Source of the DNA: Geoglobus acetivorans
GTDB lineage: Archaea > Halobacteriota > Archaeoglobi > Archaeoglobales > Archaeoglobaceae
Length of the DNA stretch: 64,000 bases
Direction: 5' to 3'
NCBI RefSeq assembly: GCF_000789255.1
Contig: NZ_CP009552.1
Location: 1,674,001-1,738,000 of the forward strand
Shown here: one piece after another, positions 25,901 to 34,735 of the stretch
How positions within the stretch are numbered: position 1 is the stretch's first letter
How the letters are laid out: every line of letters begins with the position of its first letter
Made by a program: the position numbers and the translations under genes
Notes under the pieces: model-generated
The model's input: the letters and a program-made list of their open reading frames with translations, nothing else
The model's database searches: none
Told to the model about the DNA's origin: nothing

Positions 25901-26423
25901 GGGAGTTATTGAGAGGGTTGAGGACAGACTGGGTGATGAGAGAAAGTATTTCGGGCTTAAATTCACCCACGATACCGACGATATTGCTCTTGGAGTCAAA
26001 AGCAGTGCATACAAGACGCTGAAATCTATGCAGGATAAGGTAAGTCATCAAATGGAGCTGGCGAGGAAGATAAGGGCTGTGGATGAACATGATGTTGCTG
26101 AGAGGGTAATAAAAACTCACTTTCTGCCGGACATCATAGGTAACCTCAGGGCATTTTCGAGGCAGGAATTCAGGTGTGTGAACTGCAACCAGAAGTTCAG
26201 GAGAATCCCACTTGCGGGCAAATGTACGAGGTGCGGGGGTTCTCTTACGCTCACAGTCCATGAGGGTTCGATAGTGAAATACCTGGACCTCTCAAAAACT
26301 CTTGCTGAGACCTACAACGTGAGCGACTACACCAGACAGAGGATAAGGTTGATTGAAGTGGAGACACAGTCTCTGTTTGAAAGCGAGCTGAAAAGACAGA
26401 TAAAAATTGACGAGTTCTTTTAA
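22941..26423 (+). CDS. polC: DNA polymerase D large catalytic subunit DP2
   Basis: A 1160-residue PolD large subunit, the replicative polymerase of euryarchaea. The two-barrel catalytic centre includes [20 protein letters not shown] with the paired aspartates that bind metal. Zinc modules are visible at CPECG/CSCG, CPVCG/CERCG (about residues 670-720) and at the C-terminus, CVNCN/CTRCGG. No intein is inserted in the catalytic region, unlike in several thermococcal homologues. The small subunit gene polB is not in the window. panE starts 2 bp after it, so the two may be co-transcribed. Confidence 0.97.
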   Translation: MIITLDKFFPLFDDGSRDEAAEINFKLYEEIRRYHEFLLRELERLYRLAERARSLGLDPKPYVEIPVARNMAERVEKLLDINGIARKIEDYENAGLSRVEICFRVAKDIVSGEFGDLDKETAIDKAVRAAVAIQTEGVVAAPIEGIAKIRLDRNLDGSEFVKIYYAGPIRSAGGTAQVISVLVADYVRRLLGLNRYIPTEEEILRYCEEIPLYKKVANLQYLPSDDEIRLIVENCPVCIDGEPTEDAEVSGYRNLPRVETNRVRGGMALVIAEGIALKAPKLKKIVDKIRIDGWEWLDKLINKDSGGSETKDESKDAVKPKDKYLADIVAGRPVFSHPSRKGGFRLRYGRARNSGFATVGLNPATMVIAGGFIAIGTQLKVERPGKAGSVIPVTSIDGPTVRLKNGDVVRVNSYDEAMKLRDSVEKILDMGEILINFGDFLENNHPLIPAGYCHEWWIQEVRGKIPEGDYTRIDEDTALSLCDDYGVPLHPDYTYLWHDISAEDALYLRNHIVNNGKVEGKYGKSALIIKFDRKAKEILEDLLVEHKIREGYIVLERWKVLARCLGLNDDLKIQKDVKPDELGEHPDGLKFARKASCIDIRAKAPSRIGARMGRPEKSKERMMSPAPHMLFPLGDAGGKTRDLKKAVDYTRGYNATKGEIEVELPLRVCPECGRESFYLKCSCGAFTEQHYICPVCGIRTKDEVCERCGRETTGYRLWKVNVRELYHRALENIGERDGNGTIKGVIGLTSRNKFPERMEKGILRAKNRVYVFKDGTVRYDMTDLPVTHFRPKEIGLTVDKLKELGYEYDYLGNELRSEDQIVELKPQDLILSKSAGEYLFRVSKFVDELLVKFYGLEPFYNAEKPEDLIGHLVIGLAPHTSAGVLGRIIGFADVNAGYAHPYFHAAKRRNCDGDEDCVMLLMDGLLNFSREFLPDKRGGQMDAPLVLTAILDPKEVDGEVHNMDVADRYPLEFYIATLRCAHPKEFSGVIERVEDRLGDERKYFGLKFTHDTDDIALGVKSSAYKTLKSMQDKVSHQMELARKIRAVDEHDVAERVIKTHFLPDIIGNLRAFSRQEFRCVNCNQKFRRIPLAGKCTRCGGSLTLTVHEGSIVKYLDLSKTLAETYNVSDYTRQRIRLIEVETQSLFESELKRQIKIDEFF

Positions 26424-26425
26424 CC

Positions 26426-27298
26426 ATGACTGTAATGGTTTTCGGTGCCGGAGCTCTGGGAAGCCTGATTGGTGCGCTAATGCTGAAATCGGGGCAGGAC
26501 GTGGTTTTTATCGCAAGAGGGGAGCAGTTCAGGGCGCTGAGGGAGGGGGGCCTGAGGGTTAGCGGGTTGATGGACGGAGAATTCGAGGTGGAGGTGTACA
26601 GCAGACCCGTTGATGCCGACCTTGTTTTTCTCACTGTGAAAGCCTATGACACAGAAAAAGCGGCTGAGTTGCTGAGGAATGTTAGTTTTGAGGGAATATG
26701 CAGCCTTCAGAATGGAGTGGGGAACGAGGACATTTTATCAAGCTATTTCAGTGCGGTCGTTGGAGGAGTTACCACCTACGGGGCAAACCTGAAGGAACCG
26801 GGCCATGTGGTTTATGCGGGAGAGGGCATGACTTTCCTGGGGGACTGGAAGGGAGATGCTGCCCGTAACTTTGCAGACGTTCTTAAAAAAGCTGGAATGA
26901 ATGTGGAGGTTGTTGGCGACATTGGAAAAAGAATATGGGAAAAGGCAGCAATAAACGCAGTAATAAATCCGCTCACAGCAATTTGCAGGGTTAGAAACGG
27001 CAAAATAGTGGAAATTCCTCAGATATGGACCATTGCGAAAAAATTAGCTGGAGAATGTGAGGCAATTCTTGATAGGCTGGGTTTTCATGTTGATGTTGAG
27101 AATGTGGCAAGGGACGTGGCGCTGAGGACCTCACTGAACAGGTCTTCAATGCTCCAGGATGTCGAAAAAGGCAAGAGGACTGAGGTAGAATTTATAAATG
27201 GAGCCTTCGTCAGGAAGGGCAGGGAGCTTGGAATTGATGCCATCTACAATGAGATGATGGTCAATCTTATCAGGGGGATGGAACTTGGAATGGATTGA
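26426..27298 (+). CDS. panE: 2-dehydropantoate 2-reductase (ketopantoate reductase)
   Basis: A 290-residue NAD(P)H-dependent reductase. The nucleotide-binding GAGALGSLIG is at the N-terminus, the conserved Lys/Asn region shows LTVKAYDTEKA and LQNGVGNED, and the C-terminal helical domain includes KAAINAVINPLTAICRV with the catalytic Lys. It forms pantoate for archaeal coenzyme A synthesis. It starts 2 bp after polC and its 3' end overlaps the next gene by 14 bp. Confidence 0.93.
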   Translation: MTVMVFGAGALGSLIGALMLKSGQDVVFIARGEQFRALREGGLRVSGLMDGEFEVEVYSRPVDADLVFLTVKAYDTEKAAELLRNVSFEGICSLQNGVGNEDILSSYFSAVVGGVTTYGANLKEPGHVVYAGEGMTFLGDWKGDAARNFADVLKKAGMNVEVVGDIGKRIWEKAAINAVINPLTAICRVRNGKIVEIPQIWTIAKKLAGECEAILDRLGFHVDVENVARDVALRTSLNRSSMLQDVEKGKRTEVEFINGAFVRKGRELGIDAIYNEMMVNLIRGMELGMD

Positions 27299-27746
27299 TG
27301 TGTTTGTGCTGTCGATGCTACCGGTCTCTGAGCTGAGAGGTGCAATACCATATGCGATTGTAAAAGGCTTTTCTCCGGGGGAAGCATACGCCGTGAGCGT
27401 TGTGGGCAATTTCATTCCTGTGCCTTTGATACTCTTTCTTCTTGAGAGGCTCGATAGATTTTTCAGGAAACTGCCTGTTCTTGGCAGAATCTATGTGTTC
27501 GCGCTGGGTTTGGCAGACAAAAGGCGGGAGAAGGTGGAAAAATATGGCTATCTCGGTCTTACACTTTTTGTCGCCATACCGCTCCCTGTTACCGGCGCAT
27601 GGACTGGCAGTCTGATAGCGTTTCTTCTTGGCATGAACAGGATAAAGGCAACGCTGTTCATTCTCGCGGGGATTCTCGTAGCAGGTGTCATTGTCCTCTC
27701 TGCATCCACCGGTGTCTGGGCTGTCTATACCGGGCTGTTGAGGTAG
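27285..27746 (+). CDS. Small multidrug export-like membrane protein (COG2426)
   Basis: A 153-residue membrane protein with four predicted spans. The motif LPVSELRGAIPYAI near residue 12 and the repeat-like segment LFVAIPLPVTGAWTGSLIA near residue 100 are the signature of the Sm_multidrug_ex family; both helices carry a conserved proline-containing re-entrant pattern related to the DedA superfamily. Despite the family name, transport has not been firmly shown for these proteins. It overlaps panE by 14 bp. Confidence 0.85.
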   Translation: MEWIDVFVLSMLPVSELRGAIPYAIVKGFSPGEAYAVSVVGNFIPVPLILFLLERLDRFFRKLPVLGRIYVFALGLADKRREKVEKYGYLGLTLFVAIPLPVTGAWTGSLIAFLLGMNRIKATLFILAGILVAGVIVLSASTGVWAVYTGLLR

Positions 27747-27885
27747 ATACAGACCTCATGAGTATATTTTAAATAATTTATCATTCTAAATTTATAATAG
27801 GTTTTATCTCAAAAAAGCGTTTCAGGCTCTCAATTTGGTTGAAAATCCGTTTCTATTGCTTTTTCAGTGAAACATGAAGAAGGTA

Positions 27886-27898
27886 AAAATATTTAAAA
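27886..27898 (+). promoter_or_regulatory. TATA box of the CBS-protein genes
   Basis: AAAATATTTAAAA is a strong archaeal TATA element. Transcription should begin near 27920, which excludes the upstream ATG at 27874 and supports the start codon at 27931. The 180 bp before the CBS gene contains no other feature I can support. Confidence 0.55.
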
Positions 27899-27930
27899 CC
27901 ACTTGCTCAGAGTTGCCTTTAAGCAGGGTG

Positions 27931-28464
27931 ATGGTGATGACCGCAGACCTTCCAGTAAAGGAAATAATGACCAGGGAAGTATGCACAGTCTCAAAAGATG
28001 AATCTGTGCTTAATGCTTCGAGGAAAATGATTGAATGTGGAGTGGGCAGTGTTGTTGTGGTTGAAGACTCCAAACCCGTTGGGATTGTTACTGAAAGGGA
28101 CATAATCACCAAGGTTGTTGCCCGGAACAGGGTTCCAGCAGACGTGCTGGTTGAGGAAATAATGAGCTATCCTGTCATAACCGTGTCTCCAAACACAAGC
28201 ACAAGAGATGCCGGCACAATCATGCTCAAAAAGGGCATAAGGAGATTGCCCGTTATTAATGGCGATGAACTTGTTGGGATTGTGACCGATACTGATCTGC
28301 TCTCTTACTCAATCGATTTGGGCGAGTACATGGGGTTGATAAGAGAAGAGCAGTATGTTGTTGATGAGCCGGAAATCGGAAAATGTGAGATTTGCGGAAG
28401 AATTGCTGAGCTGAGAGATGCAGATGGAATGAGGGTTTGTGAGGACTGTTATGAAACTCTCTGA
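27931..28464 (+). CDS. Paired CBS-domain protein with C-terminal zinc ribbon
   Basis: A 177-residue soluble protein. Two CBS domains occupy about residues 8-60 and 70-125 (VGIVTERDIITKVVARN, and VGIVTDTDLLSYS). A short zinc ribbon follows, CEICG with CEDC 17 residues later. CBS pairs bind adenine nucleotides or similar ligands and act as energy or metabolite sensors. The start was chosen by the TATA position and the nearby AGGGTG. It lies 12 bp upstream of a four-CBS protein, so the pair probably works in the same response; the regulated target is unknown. Confidence 0.85.
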   Translation: MVMTADLPVKEIMTREVCTVSKDESVLNASRKMIECGVGSVVVVEDSKPVGIVTERDIITKVVARNRVPADVLVEEIMSYPVITVSPNTSTRDAGTIMLKKGIRRLPVINGDELVGIVTDTDLLSYSIDLGEYMGLIREEQYVVDEPEIGKCEICGRIAELRDADGMRVCEDCYETL

Positions 28465-28476
28465 TGAGGGGTTCTG

Positions 28477-29361
28477 ATGCCGAACAACAGGAAGAATTCC
28501 AAATTTGGAAGTGTGATGGAGATCGCATCCATAAACGCAATAACGATCCCCCCCACGTCGACGATAATGACCTCCATGAAGACCATGATTAAATACAGTT
28601 TCAGGAGGGTCCCTATAGCCGACGCGGGAACCAGAAGGCTCGAAGGGATTGTAACGAGCATGGACATCCTCAACTTTCTGGGAGGGGGAGAGAAACACAA
28701 GCTCGTTAAGGAGAGATACCTCGGGAACCTGATCGCAGCCATAAATGAAGAGGTCAGGGAAATTATGGAAAAGAACGTTCTCTCGATCCCGGTGTCAAGT
28801 TCCTGGGAAGATGCTCTGAACACCATGCTTGATAACAACGTTGGTGGCGTACCTGTTGTGGATGACGAGGAGAGTGTTGTGGGTATCATCACCGAAAGAG
28901 ACCTGATGACCTTCCTCGCCTCGCAGACAAAATGTGACGGGCAGGTTTCTGAGTTCATGACAAGGGGCGTCATTACTGCAGAGCCGAAAATGACAATAGA
29001 GGAAGCGATGAAGCTGATGGTACAGAAGAAGTTCAGAAGGCTGCCTGTTGTTAAGGATGGAGTTCTCATAGGCCTCATTACAGCCACATCGCTGGTTCAT
29101 TACTTTTCGGGCGAGGCTTTCAAAAAGCTCATAACCGGAAATGCAAAGGATGTTCTCACCCAGCCATTGACCGCAATCCTGAACAACGAAAATGTGCTCA
29201 AGTACCGCGAACCTCTCGTTGTCAGACCTGATGCGAAGATATCGGATGTTGTGAGAAAAATGATAGACAGCAACCAGTCCTCTGCGCTTGTTGTCGATAA
29301 TGAGCTTGTGGGCATCATAACTGAAAGAGATCTGATGAGAGCGTTATGTTCGTCGAAATAA
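28477..29361 (+). CDS. Four-CBS-domain protein
   Basis: A 294-residue protein built from four CBS modules at roughly residues 15-70, 85-145, 150-205 and 230-290; each ends in a VGIIT/GLIT-type strand and several carry the T-E-R-D ligand motif. Only CBS domains are present, so it is a nucleotide-sensing scaffold rather than an enzyme. It is co-directional with the smaller CBS protein 12 bp upstream and with the RNA ligase gene 4 bp downstream, so co-transcription is likely. Confidence 0.88.
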   Translation: MPNNRKNSKFGSVMEIASINAITIPPTSTIMTSMKTMIKYSFRRVPIADAGTRRLEGIVTSMDILNFLGGGEKHKLVKERYLGNLIAAINEEVREIMEKNVLSIPVSSSWEDALNTMLDNNVGGVPVVDDEESVVGIITERDLMTFLASQTKCDGQVSEFMTRGVITAEPKMTIEEAMKLMVQKKFRRLPVVKDGVLIGLITATSLVHYFSGEAFKKLITGNAKDVLTQPLTAILNNENVLKYREPLVVRPDAKISDVVRKMIDSNQSSALVVDNELVGIITERDLMRALCSSK

Positions 29362-29365
29362 GAAA

Positions 29366-30508
29366 ATGTTTGTCTCTGAGAGTCTTGGCCTTTCAAAGCA
29401 CCTGGGAGAAACTCTTGAGGAAAGGAAAATCCTTAGAGAGGCTTTAATCCCTCATTCTTTCTTTTCTGATGTTATTGAAGCGGTTAGGTTCGATAAGAAA
29501 TTCGGGGAAATCGAGGAAGGCACGGTTGTTGCAAAGACGATTAATGGCGTCCGCATTGTGAGAGGTTTTCCCAAAATAAAAAGGGCCCTTGTTCTGAACC
29601 CCACCCTGAAAAAGCATTTTGAGAATGAAGTTGCTGTCGAGGAAAAAATGAACGGATATAATGTGCGGATAGCGAGATTCGGGAAGAACCTGTATGCCAT
29701 GACGAGGAGAGGCATCATCTGTCCCTACACAACTGAAAAGGCGAGGGAACTGATAAATCCAGAGTTTTTTAAGGACCATGGCAACCTTGTTCTCTGCTGT
29801 GAGGCTGTAGGCGAGGAATCGCCTTACGTCCCGAAGAGCATGTACGGTGTGGAGGGTCTTGACTTTTTTGTATTCGACATAAGGGAAGAGCGGACGAACA
29901 AACCTCTTCCTGTAGAGGAAAAGCTGAGGCTGTGCGATGAATATGGTCTCAAACATGCCACGTATTTTGGAACGTACGATGTTGAGGTTGCACATGATGA
30001 AATAAGGGATGTAATTTCACATCTGGCCAGGGAAGGAAGAGAAGGCGTGGTCATCAAGGATCCGGAAATGAAACTTTCGCCATTGAAGTACACCACTTCT
30101 CAAACCAACGCTGAAGATTTGAAGTATGCCTTCAGGTTTTTCAACGATTACGGCAAGGATTTCATGTTCTCCAGGATAGTTAGGGAAGGTTTCCAGAGCT
30201 TTGAGTTCAGTGAGAGCGACGAGGAATTCCGGGAGAGGTGCCTCAGGCTGGGCATGGCAATTCTGAAGCCCATGGTTGAGAGCATAAGGGAGGTTGCGCA
30301 GGGTGGCAAGGTATCTGAGAAACTAAGACTGAGGTTTGGCAGTCTTGATGTTATGAATCTGTTCTTTGAGCAGTGGAAGAGAAGCAAGGTGGATTTTGAG
30401 ATAACCGACATCAGAAAGGACGGAAAGGATATTGTCGTTTTTGTCAACAAGACAATGAGAAACACCACCGACAAAATCAAAGCACATCTGGAGGGGGTAC
30501 CTTGGTAA
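29366..30508 (+). CDS. ATP-dependent RNA ligase (Rnl3 family)
   Basis: A 380-residue ligase of the archaeal Rnl3 group (MthRnl, PabRnl). The adenylation lysine is K94 in EEKMNGYNVR (motif I); motif III-like FVFDIREE and motif IV-like REGVVIKDP follow, and a C-terminal all-helical dimerisation domain fills residues 260-380. The studied members ligate and circularise RNA with 5' phosphate; their cellular role is unclear. Overlap of 7 bp with the next gene and the close CBS genes upstream suggest one transcript. Confidence 0.92.
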   Translation: MFVSESLGLSKHLGETLEERKILREALIPHSFFSDVIEAVRFDKKFGEIEEGTVVAKTINGVRIVRGFPKIKRALVLNPTLKKHFENEVAVEEKMNGYNVRIARFGKNLYAMTRRGIICPYTTEKARELINPEFFKDHGNLVLCCEAVGEESPYVPKSMYGVEGLDFFVFDIREERTNKPLPVEEKLRLCDEYGLKHATYFGTYDVEVAHDEIRDVISHLAREGREGVVIKDPEMKLSPLKYTTSQTNAEDLKYAFRFFNDYGKDFMFSRIVREGFQSFEFSESDEEFRERCLRLGMAILKPMVESIREVAQGGKVSEKLRLRFGSLDVMNLFFEQWKRSKVDFEITDIRKDGKDIVVFVNKTMRNTTDKIKAHLEGVPW

Positions 30509-31485
30509 ATGCCGGGATCGATGCCGGGACGAAAAGCTATGCAGTGTATGTGTTTGAAGATGGCAGGTATTTTGAGATTGATTCCTCAGCAGTCAAAGCC
30601 AGTCCTGAAGATTTCGTTGAATTTCTCGACTCGCTTGAAATTGAAGCTGGAGCAGGACTTTCAGGCTACGGTTTACCCGTGAAGCGGATTTATGAGGTTG
30701 ACGAACATGATCTTCGAATGATGACCCTCAACTTCGATGAAACCGTAACCATGGGAATGAGAAAGGTCATAGACCTCGTGAGAGAAAAGAAACTTGAGAT
30801 TTACACAGTACCTGCGGTCATACACCTGAACACAGTGCCGGATCACAGGAAAATTAATCGAATTGATATGGGCACATACGACAAGGTCTGTTCCGTGGCG
30901 TTTGTTCTCCACGAGTTTGGGATTGACCAGAGTTTTGTTCTTGCAGAACTTGGATATGGGTTCAATGCGTTTATTGCTGTTGAGAACGGAAAGATCGTTG
31001 ATGGTCTCGGAGGCACGTCCGGTTTTCCGGGTTTCTCAAGCCTCTCTTCTATAGATGCAGAGCTTGCATATCTCCTGAGGGACATAAACAAAGACCTCGT
31101 GTTTTCAGGAGGGCTTAAGAGCTATTTTGAAGACAGAAATATGGGCTTTGACGCCGATATATTCTCCGAATGGGTTATGAAGGGAATTCACTCACTGAAG
31201 GCCATTGTGGATTTCGATACCGTCTATCTATCTGGCAGGTTTGCGGATCATGTCCATAAAAGGGTCTCCGAGGAGTTCAATGCAGTTAATCTTGGCAGAA
31301 TTGGCAAGAAGATTTCTGCGATTGGGGCGTCAATAATAGCGAGCGGGATTTCCGGTAAGGATGGCAGAGAGGTTCTGGAATCTCTCGAAATTTTGAGTGC
31401 GAGAGGCACCGTGCTGGATCACCTCACGTCTGACGTTGCGAGATTCCTGAGAGAAAACATAACCTTTAATATCCATAATAAATGA
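30502..31485 (+). CDS. DUF1464 protein, predicted sugar/butyrate kinase-like
   Basis: A 327-residue ASKHA-fold protein. The N-terminal phosphate loop INAGIDAGTKSYAVYV-type (here VNAGIDAGTKSYAV) and later glycine-rich motifs VDGLGGTSGFPGFSS and VYLSGRFADHV fit the actin-like kinase fold. The group is annotated as DUF1464 or predicted butyrate kinase in archaea without experimental support. A TTG at 30502 serves as start, overlapping the RNA ligase end. It overlaps cofG by 4 bp. Confidence 0.75.
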   Translation: MVNAGIDAGTKSYAVYVFEDGRYFEIDSSAVKASPEDFVEFLDSLEIEAGAGLSGYGLPVKRIYEVDEHDLRMMTLNFDETVTMGMRKVIDLVREKKLEIYTVPAVIHLNTVPDHRKINRIDMGTYDKVCSVAFVLHEFGIDQSFVLAELGYGFNAFIAVENGKIVDGLGGTSGFPGFSSLSSIDAELAYLLRDINKDLVFSGGLKSYFEDRNMGFDADIFSEWVMKGIHSLKAIVDFDTVYLSGRFADHVHKRVSEEFNAVNLGRIGKKISAIGASIIASGISGKDGREVLESLEILSARGTVLDHLTSDVARFLRENITFNIHNK

Positions 31486-32465
31486 CTGGGGATGTGATTG
31501 TAACCTACTCAATGAATGTTTTCATCCCTCTCACAAGGACATGCCGGAATAACTGCCATTACTGCGGTTTCAGGACCAACGATGGAAAGGTAATGGGTGA
31601 GGTTGAGGTAGAGAATTTGCTGAAAAGGACAAGTTCTGCTACTGAAGCTCTTTTCACCTTTGGCGAGAAGGCGGATGAATTCGAAAATGTGAGGGGCTGG
31701 CTACGGGAGAGGGGCTTTGCGGGCATGGTAGAGTATGTGACACATCTGAACAAACTTGCCGTCGAGCATGGACTCCTTCCACACACAAATGCTGGCGTTC
31801 TGAACAGAGAGGAGCTGAAAAAGCTGAAGGAATGGAATGCGAGCATGGGACTGATGCTTGAGCAGGCGGTCGAGCTTGAATGTCATGAGAAAAGTCCGGG
31901 AAAAAAGCCAGAAGTGCGGATTAAAACCATAAAGGAGGCAGGAAAGCTTGAAATTCCTTTTACCACCGGGATACTCATAGGAATTGGAGAGAGCAGAGAG
32001 GACAGGTACTACTCTCTCGAGGTTATAGCTGATCTGGCTGAGAACTACGATCACATTCAGGAGGTGATAATTCAGAACTTTTCACCCAAAAAAGGAACTC
32101 CCATGGAAGACTGGAAAACTCCGGACATTGCTGAGCTGCTGGATGCAATAGAATATGCGAAAAAAGTACTTCCAGATGATGTGGTTATTCAGGTTCCCCC
32201 CAATCTTGTTGAAAATCTGAAAGCCTGTCTTGATGCAGGTGCAAGGGACATAGGCGGAATATCTGAGGTTACTCCCGATTATATCAACCCCGAGCATCCA
32301 TGGCCCAGTCTGAAAAAAATCGAAAAAAGCTTAAATGGTGAATACACCTTCAGAGAAAGATTGCCCATACATCCGAAGTACGTCAGGATGGGGTGGTTTA
32401 GTGAGAGAATTGCACATCTGATAAAGCATTATGCGGATAAAGAGGGATACAGATGCTCGAAATGA
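31482..32465 (+). CDS. cofG: FO synthase subunit CofG (radical SAM)
   Basis: A 327-residue radical SAM enzyme. The cluster motif is CRNNCHYC near residue 20. With CofH it makes the deazaflavin FO, the chromophore of coenzyme F420, from tyrosine and the ribityl-uracil of the flavin pathway. Conserved regions include EALFTFGEKADEF, a GLMLEQAVELECH-type segment and QEVIIQNFSPKKGTPM. The stop codon overlaps the cofH start (ATGA). The order RNA ligase-DUF1464-cofG-cofH-aroK is compact and probably one operon. Confidence 0.96.
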   Translation: MTGDVIVTYSMNVFIPLTRTCRNNCHYCGFRTNDGKVMGEVEVENLLKRTSSATEALFTFGEKADEFENVRGWLRERGFAGMVEYVTHLNKLAVEHGLLPHTNAGVLNREELKKLKEWNASMGLMLEQAVELECHEKSPGKKPEVRIKTIKEAGKLEIPFTTGILIGIGESREDRYYSLEVIADLAENYDHIQEVIIQNFSPKKGTPMEDWKTPDIAELLDAIEYAKKVLPDDVVIQVPPNLVENLKACLDAGARDIGGISEVTPDYINPEHPWPSLKKIEKSLNGEYTFRERLPIHPKYVRMGWFSERIAHLIKHYADKEGYRCSK

Positions 32466-33481
32466 ACGTAAAAGAGCTGATAAAAAACCCGTATCGCTCA
32501 TTTGAGCTGGCCGACAGGCTTAGAGATGAACTTAAAGGAGATGTAGTCACCTTTGTGATAAACCGGAATATAAATTTTACAGACATCTGTGTCAACCGCT
32601 GTCTCTTCTGCTCATACAGGAATAGAAAAAAGTTCGTGCTGAGTGAGGAAGAGATAAAGAAAAAGGTAAAAGAGGCTGTGGATTACGGGTGCACTGAGGT
32701 AACGGTTCAGGGAGGTTTGCTCCCGGATGCCGGGCTGGACTTTTATGTTTCAATTCTGAGGGCGATAAGGGACGTCTCGAGGGACATCCATGTTCATGCC
32801 TTCTCCCCCATGGAGGTCTATCATGCTGCCAGAAATGAGGGTATCGACATTGAGGACGTTCTGCGTGAGCTGAAAAAGGCAGGTCTGAATTCTATACCCG
32901 GCACAGCAGCGGAAATACTCGTTGACAGGGTCAGGAAGGTTATATGTCCGGATAAGCTGACGACAGATGAGTGGAGGGAGGTGATCACCACCGCCCACGA
33001 CCTCGGGATCTCCACGACGGCGACAATGATGTACGGGCACATTGAAACCTGGGAGGACAGGCTTGAGCATCTCAGGCTGATTAGGTCGATTCAGGAGGAG
33101 ACAGGCGGATTTACAGAGTTCATCCCTCTGCCGTTTATGAACAAGAACAACAGGCTCGGGAAAATTGCAAAACCCTCTAATGGTTTTGAAGACCTGCTTG
33201 TGATTGCCATATCGAGGATATATCTGTATCCGCTTGTTGAAAACATTCAGGCCTCATGGGTTAAGCTCGGGAAGAAACTGGCTCAGGCTTCTCTCCATAC
33301 CGGAGCGAACGATTTTGGCGGCACTCTGATGGAGGAAAATATATCCAGGTCAGCAGGCGCAACAAGCGGTGAATTCATGAGTCCTGAAGAGATAAGGGAA
33401 GCAATACAGTCTGCAAACAGAATTCCTGCCCAGAGAGATACTCTATACAGGATTTTGAGGACGTATGAAGGTCAAATCTAA
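32462..33481 (+). CDS. cofH: FO synthase subunit CofH (radical SAM)
   Basis: About 339 residues. The radical SAM motif is CVNRCLFC within NRNINFTDICVNRC. CofH forms the tyrosine-derived intermediate that CofG converts to FO. GGTLMEENISRSAGA and the C-terminal PAQRDTLY are typical of the CofH/MqnC group. I place the start at the ATG that overlaps the cofG stop by 4 nt; a frame start 9 nt earlier is possible. It overlaps the shikimate kinase gene by 17 bp. Confidence 0.96.
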   Translation: MNVKELIKNPYRSFELADRLRDELKGDVVTFVINRNINFTDICVNRCLFCSYRNRKKFVLSEEEIKKKVKEAVDYGCTEVTVQGGLLPDAGLDFYVSILRAIRDVSRDIHVHAFSPMEVYHAARNEGIDIEDVLRELKKAGLNSIPGTAAEILVDRVRKVICPDKLTTDEWREVITTAHDLGISTTATMMYGHIETWEDRLEHLRLIRSIQEETGGFTEFIPLPFMNKNNRLGKIAKPSNGFEDLLVIAISRIYLYPLVENIQASWVKLGKKLAQASLHTGANDFGGTLMEENISRSAGATSGEFMSPEEIREAIQSANRIPAQRDTLYRILRTYEGQI

Positions 33482-34301
33482 AAGTTATGCCGCCGGGACG
33501 GTGATCAACGCCCTTGCCACATTTAAGGGAGTGGCATTTGGAATAGACCTTGAAACGAGAGTTGTCTTTTCCGAAACTGATGATAGGGGGTTTTACATAT
33601 CCAGGAAAGGCAGGCTTGAGAGGAGTGCCATCGCCGAAAAGCTCATGCGCAGTTCGGAATTTGAAGGTGGAGTTTTCAGAGTGGAGAGCGAAATTCCGGA
33701 GCGAAGCGGTCTTGGCAGCAGCAGCGCATTTATGAATGCCCTTTTACTCGCATCTCTCAAAGCTAAGGAAAGGGAGCTTGATGCGGGAAAAATTCTCAGG
33801 CTGAATGCGCGAATGAGTCTTGAGTTCGGGATGAGCTATACCGGAGCCTTCGACGACGCTTCTGCTTCACTGCTTGGAGGTTTTGTTTTCTCGGATAACA
33901 TGAGGATGAAACTTTACCGAAGGGTTGAGCTTGAGGGAGAGGTTCTCGTACTCCTTCCGGAGTGGCAGAGGGGCGATGTGAAACCGGACATGATGAAAGA
34001 AGGCACAGAGAACGTCGAGAGGGCGTTTAACCTTGCGATGGAGGGAAAATACAGGGAGGCGATGCTCCTCAACTCGATGCATTATTGTCCGAAACTGAAT
34101 CTCCCCCTCGAACCGGTTTATGCGCTTCAGAGCCTGAACGTATCTGTCGGTCTTTCGGGCAATGGTCCGAGCTATGTTGCTTTTGGAGAGGATATTGATG
34201 CAGCAGAGGAGATATGGGGCAGTTTTGGGAAGGTGATGCGGAAGAGGATAGTTAATGAGCCTTCAGATAGAGTTGATATTCCTGAAAATCTGTTTTACTG
34301 A
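33465..34301 (+). CDS. aroK: Archaeal shikimate kinase (GHMP family)
   Basis: A 278-residue GHMP kinase, unrelated to bacterial AroK. The N-terminus SYAAGTVINALATFKGVAFG is the family signature, the ATP loop is PERSGLGSSSAFM, and the third motif SVGLSGNGPSYVAF closes the site. It phosphorylates shikimate in aromatic amino acid synthesis. The gene overlaps cofH, an odd functional partner except that FO synthesis consumes tyrosine, a product of this pathway. Confidence 0.93.
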   Translation: MKVKSKSYAAGTVINALATFKGVAFGIDLETRVVFSETDDRGFYISRKGRLERSAIAEKLMRSSEFEGGVFRVESEIPERSGLGSSSAFMNALLLASLKAKERELDAGKILRLNARMSLEFGMSYTGAFDDASASLLGGFVFSDNMRMKLYRRVELEGEVLVLLPEWQRGDVKPDMMKEGTENVERAFNLAMEGKYREAMLLNSMHYCPKLNLPLEPVYALQSLNVSVGLSGNGPSYVAFGEDIDAAEEIWGSFGKVMRKRIVNEPSDRVDIPENLFY

Positions 34302-34336
34302 AAAAATATATCTACCTGAGTGTTTGAACAGATGCT

Positions 34337-34735
34337 ATGGAAAAAAGGCTTTACAGAGTGAAGGAAGACAGGATACTTTTCGGGGTGCTTGCAGGCATTG
34401 CAAGATATCTGGAACTTGATCCAGCCATTGTGAGGATCGCCTTCATCCTTTTATGCCTTGTTCAGCCCGTTTTCGTTCTCGGATACTTTTTAATGGCCAT
34501 TGCGATTCCTGAGAAAAAAGCCGAAAACATTCCCGGAGGTCTGGGTGATGCTGAAACGCCCGCCTCTGACTACACGCCGGATGACCAGAAGAACAGGAAC
34601 TTCATAGGCATCGTGCTTGTTGCCATAGGGGCATACGTCCTCCTTGAGGAGTACGTCTTTTTCCCCTTCGGCATCAGGGAGCTGGCAGGGCTGCTGATGG
34701 TGGCGCTTGGTGTTTACGTTCTCATAAAGAAATAA
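34337..34735 (+). CDS. PspC-domain membrane protein
   Basis: A 132-residue protein. Residues 1-60 form a PspC domain, including RLYRVKEDRILFGVLAGIAR and a membrane span (IAFILLCLVQPVFVLGYFL). Two further hydrophobic stretches fill the C-terminal half (IGIVLVAIGAYVLLEE, LAGLLMVALGVYVLIKK). PspC proteins sense membrane stress in bacteria; archaeal members are uncharacterised. Its stop abuts the convergent ABC permease gene with no gap. Confidence 0.85.
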   Translation: MEKRLYRVKEDRILFGVLAGIARYLELDPAIVRIAFILLCLVQPVFVLGYFLMAIAIPEKKAENIPGGLGDAETPASDYTPDDQKNRNFIGIVLVAIGAYVLLEEYVFFPFGIRELAGLLMVALGVYVLIKK

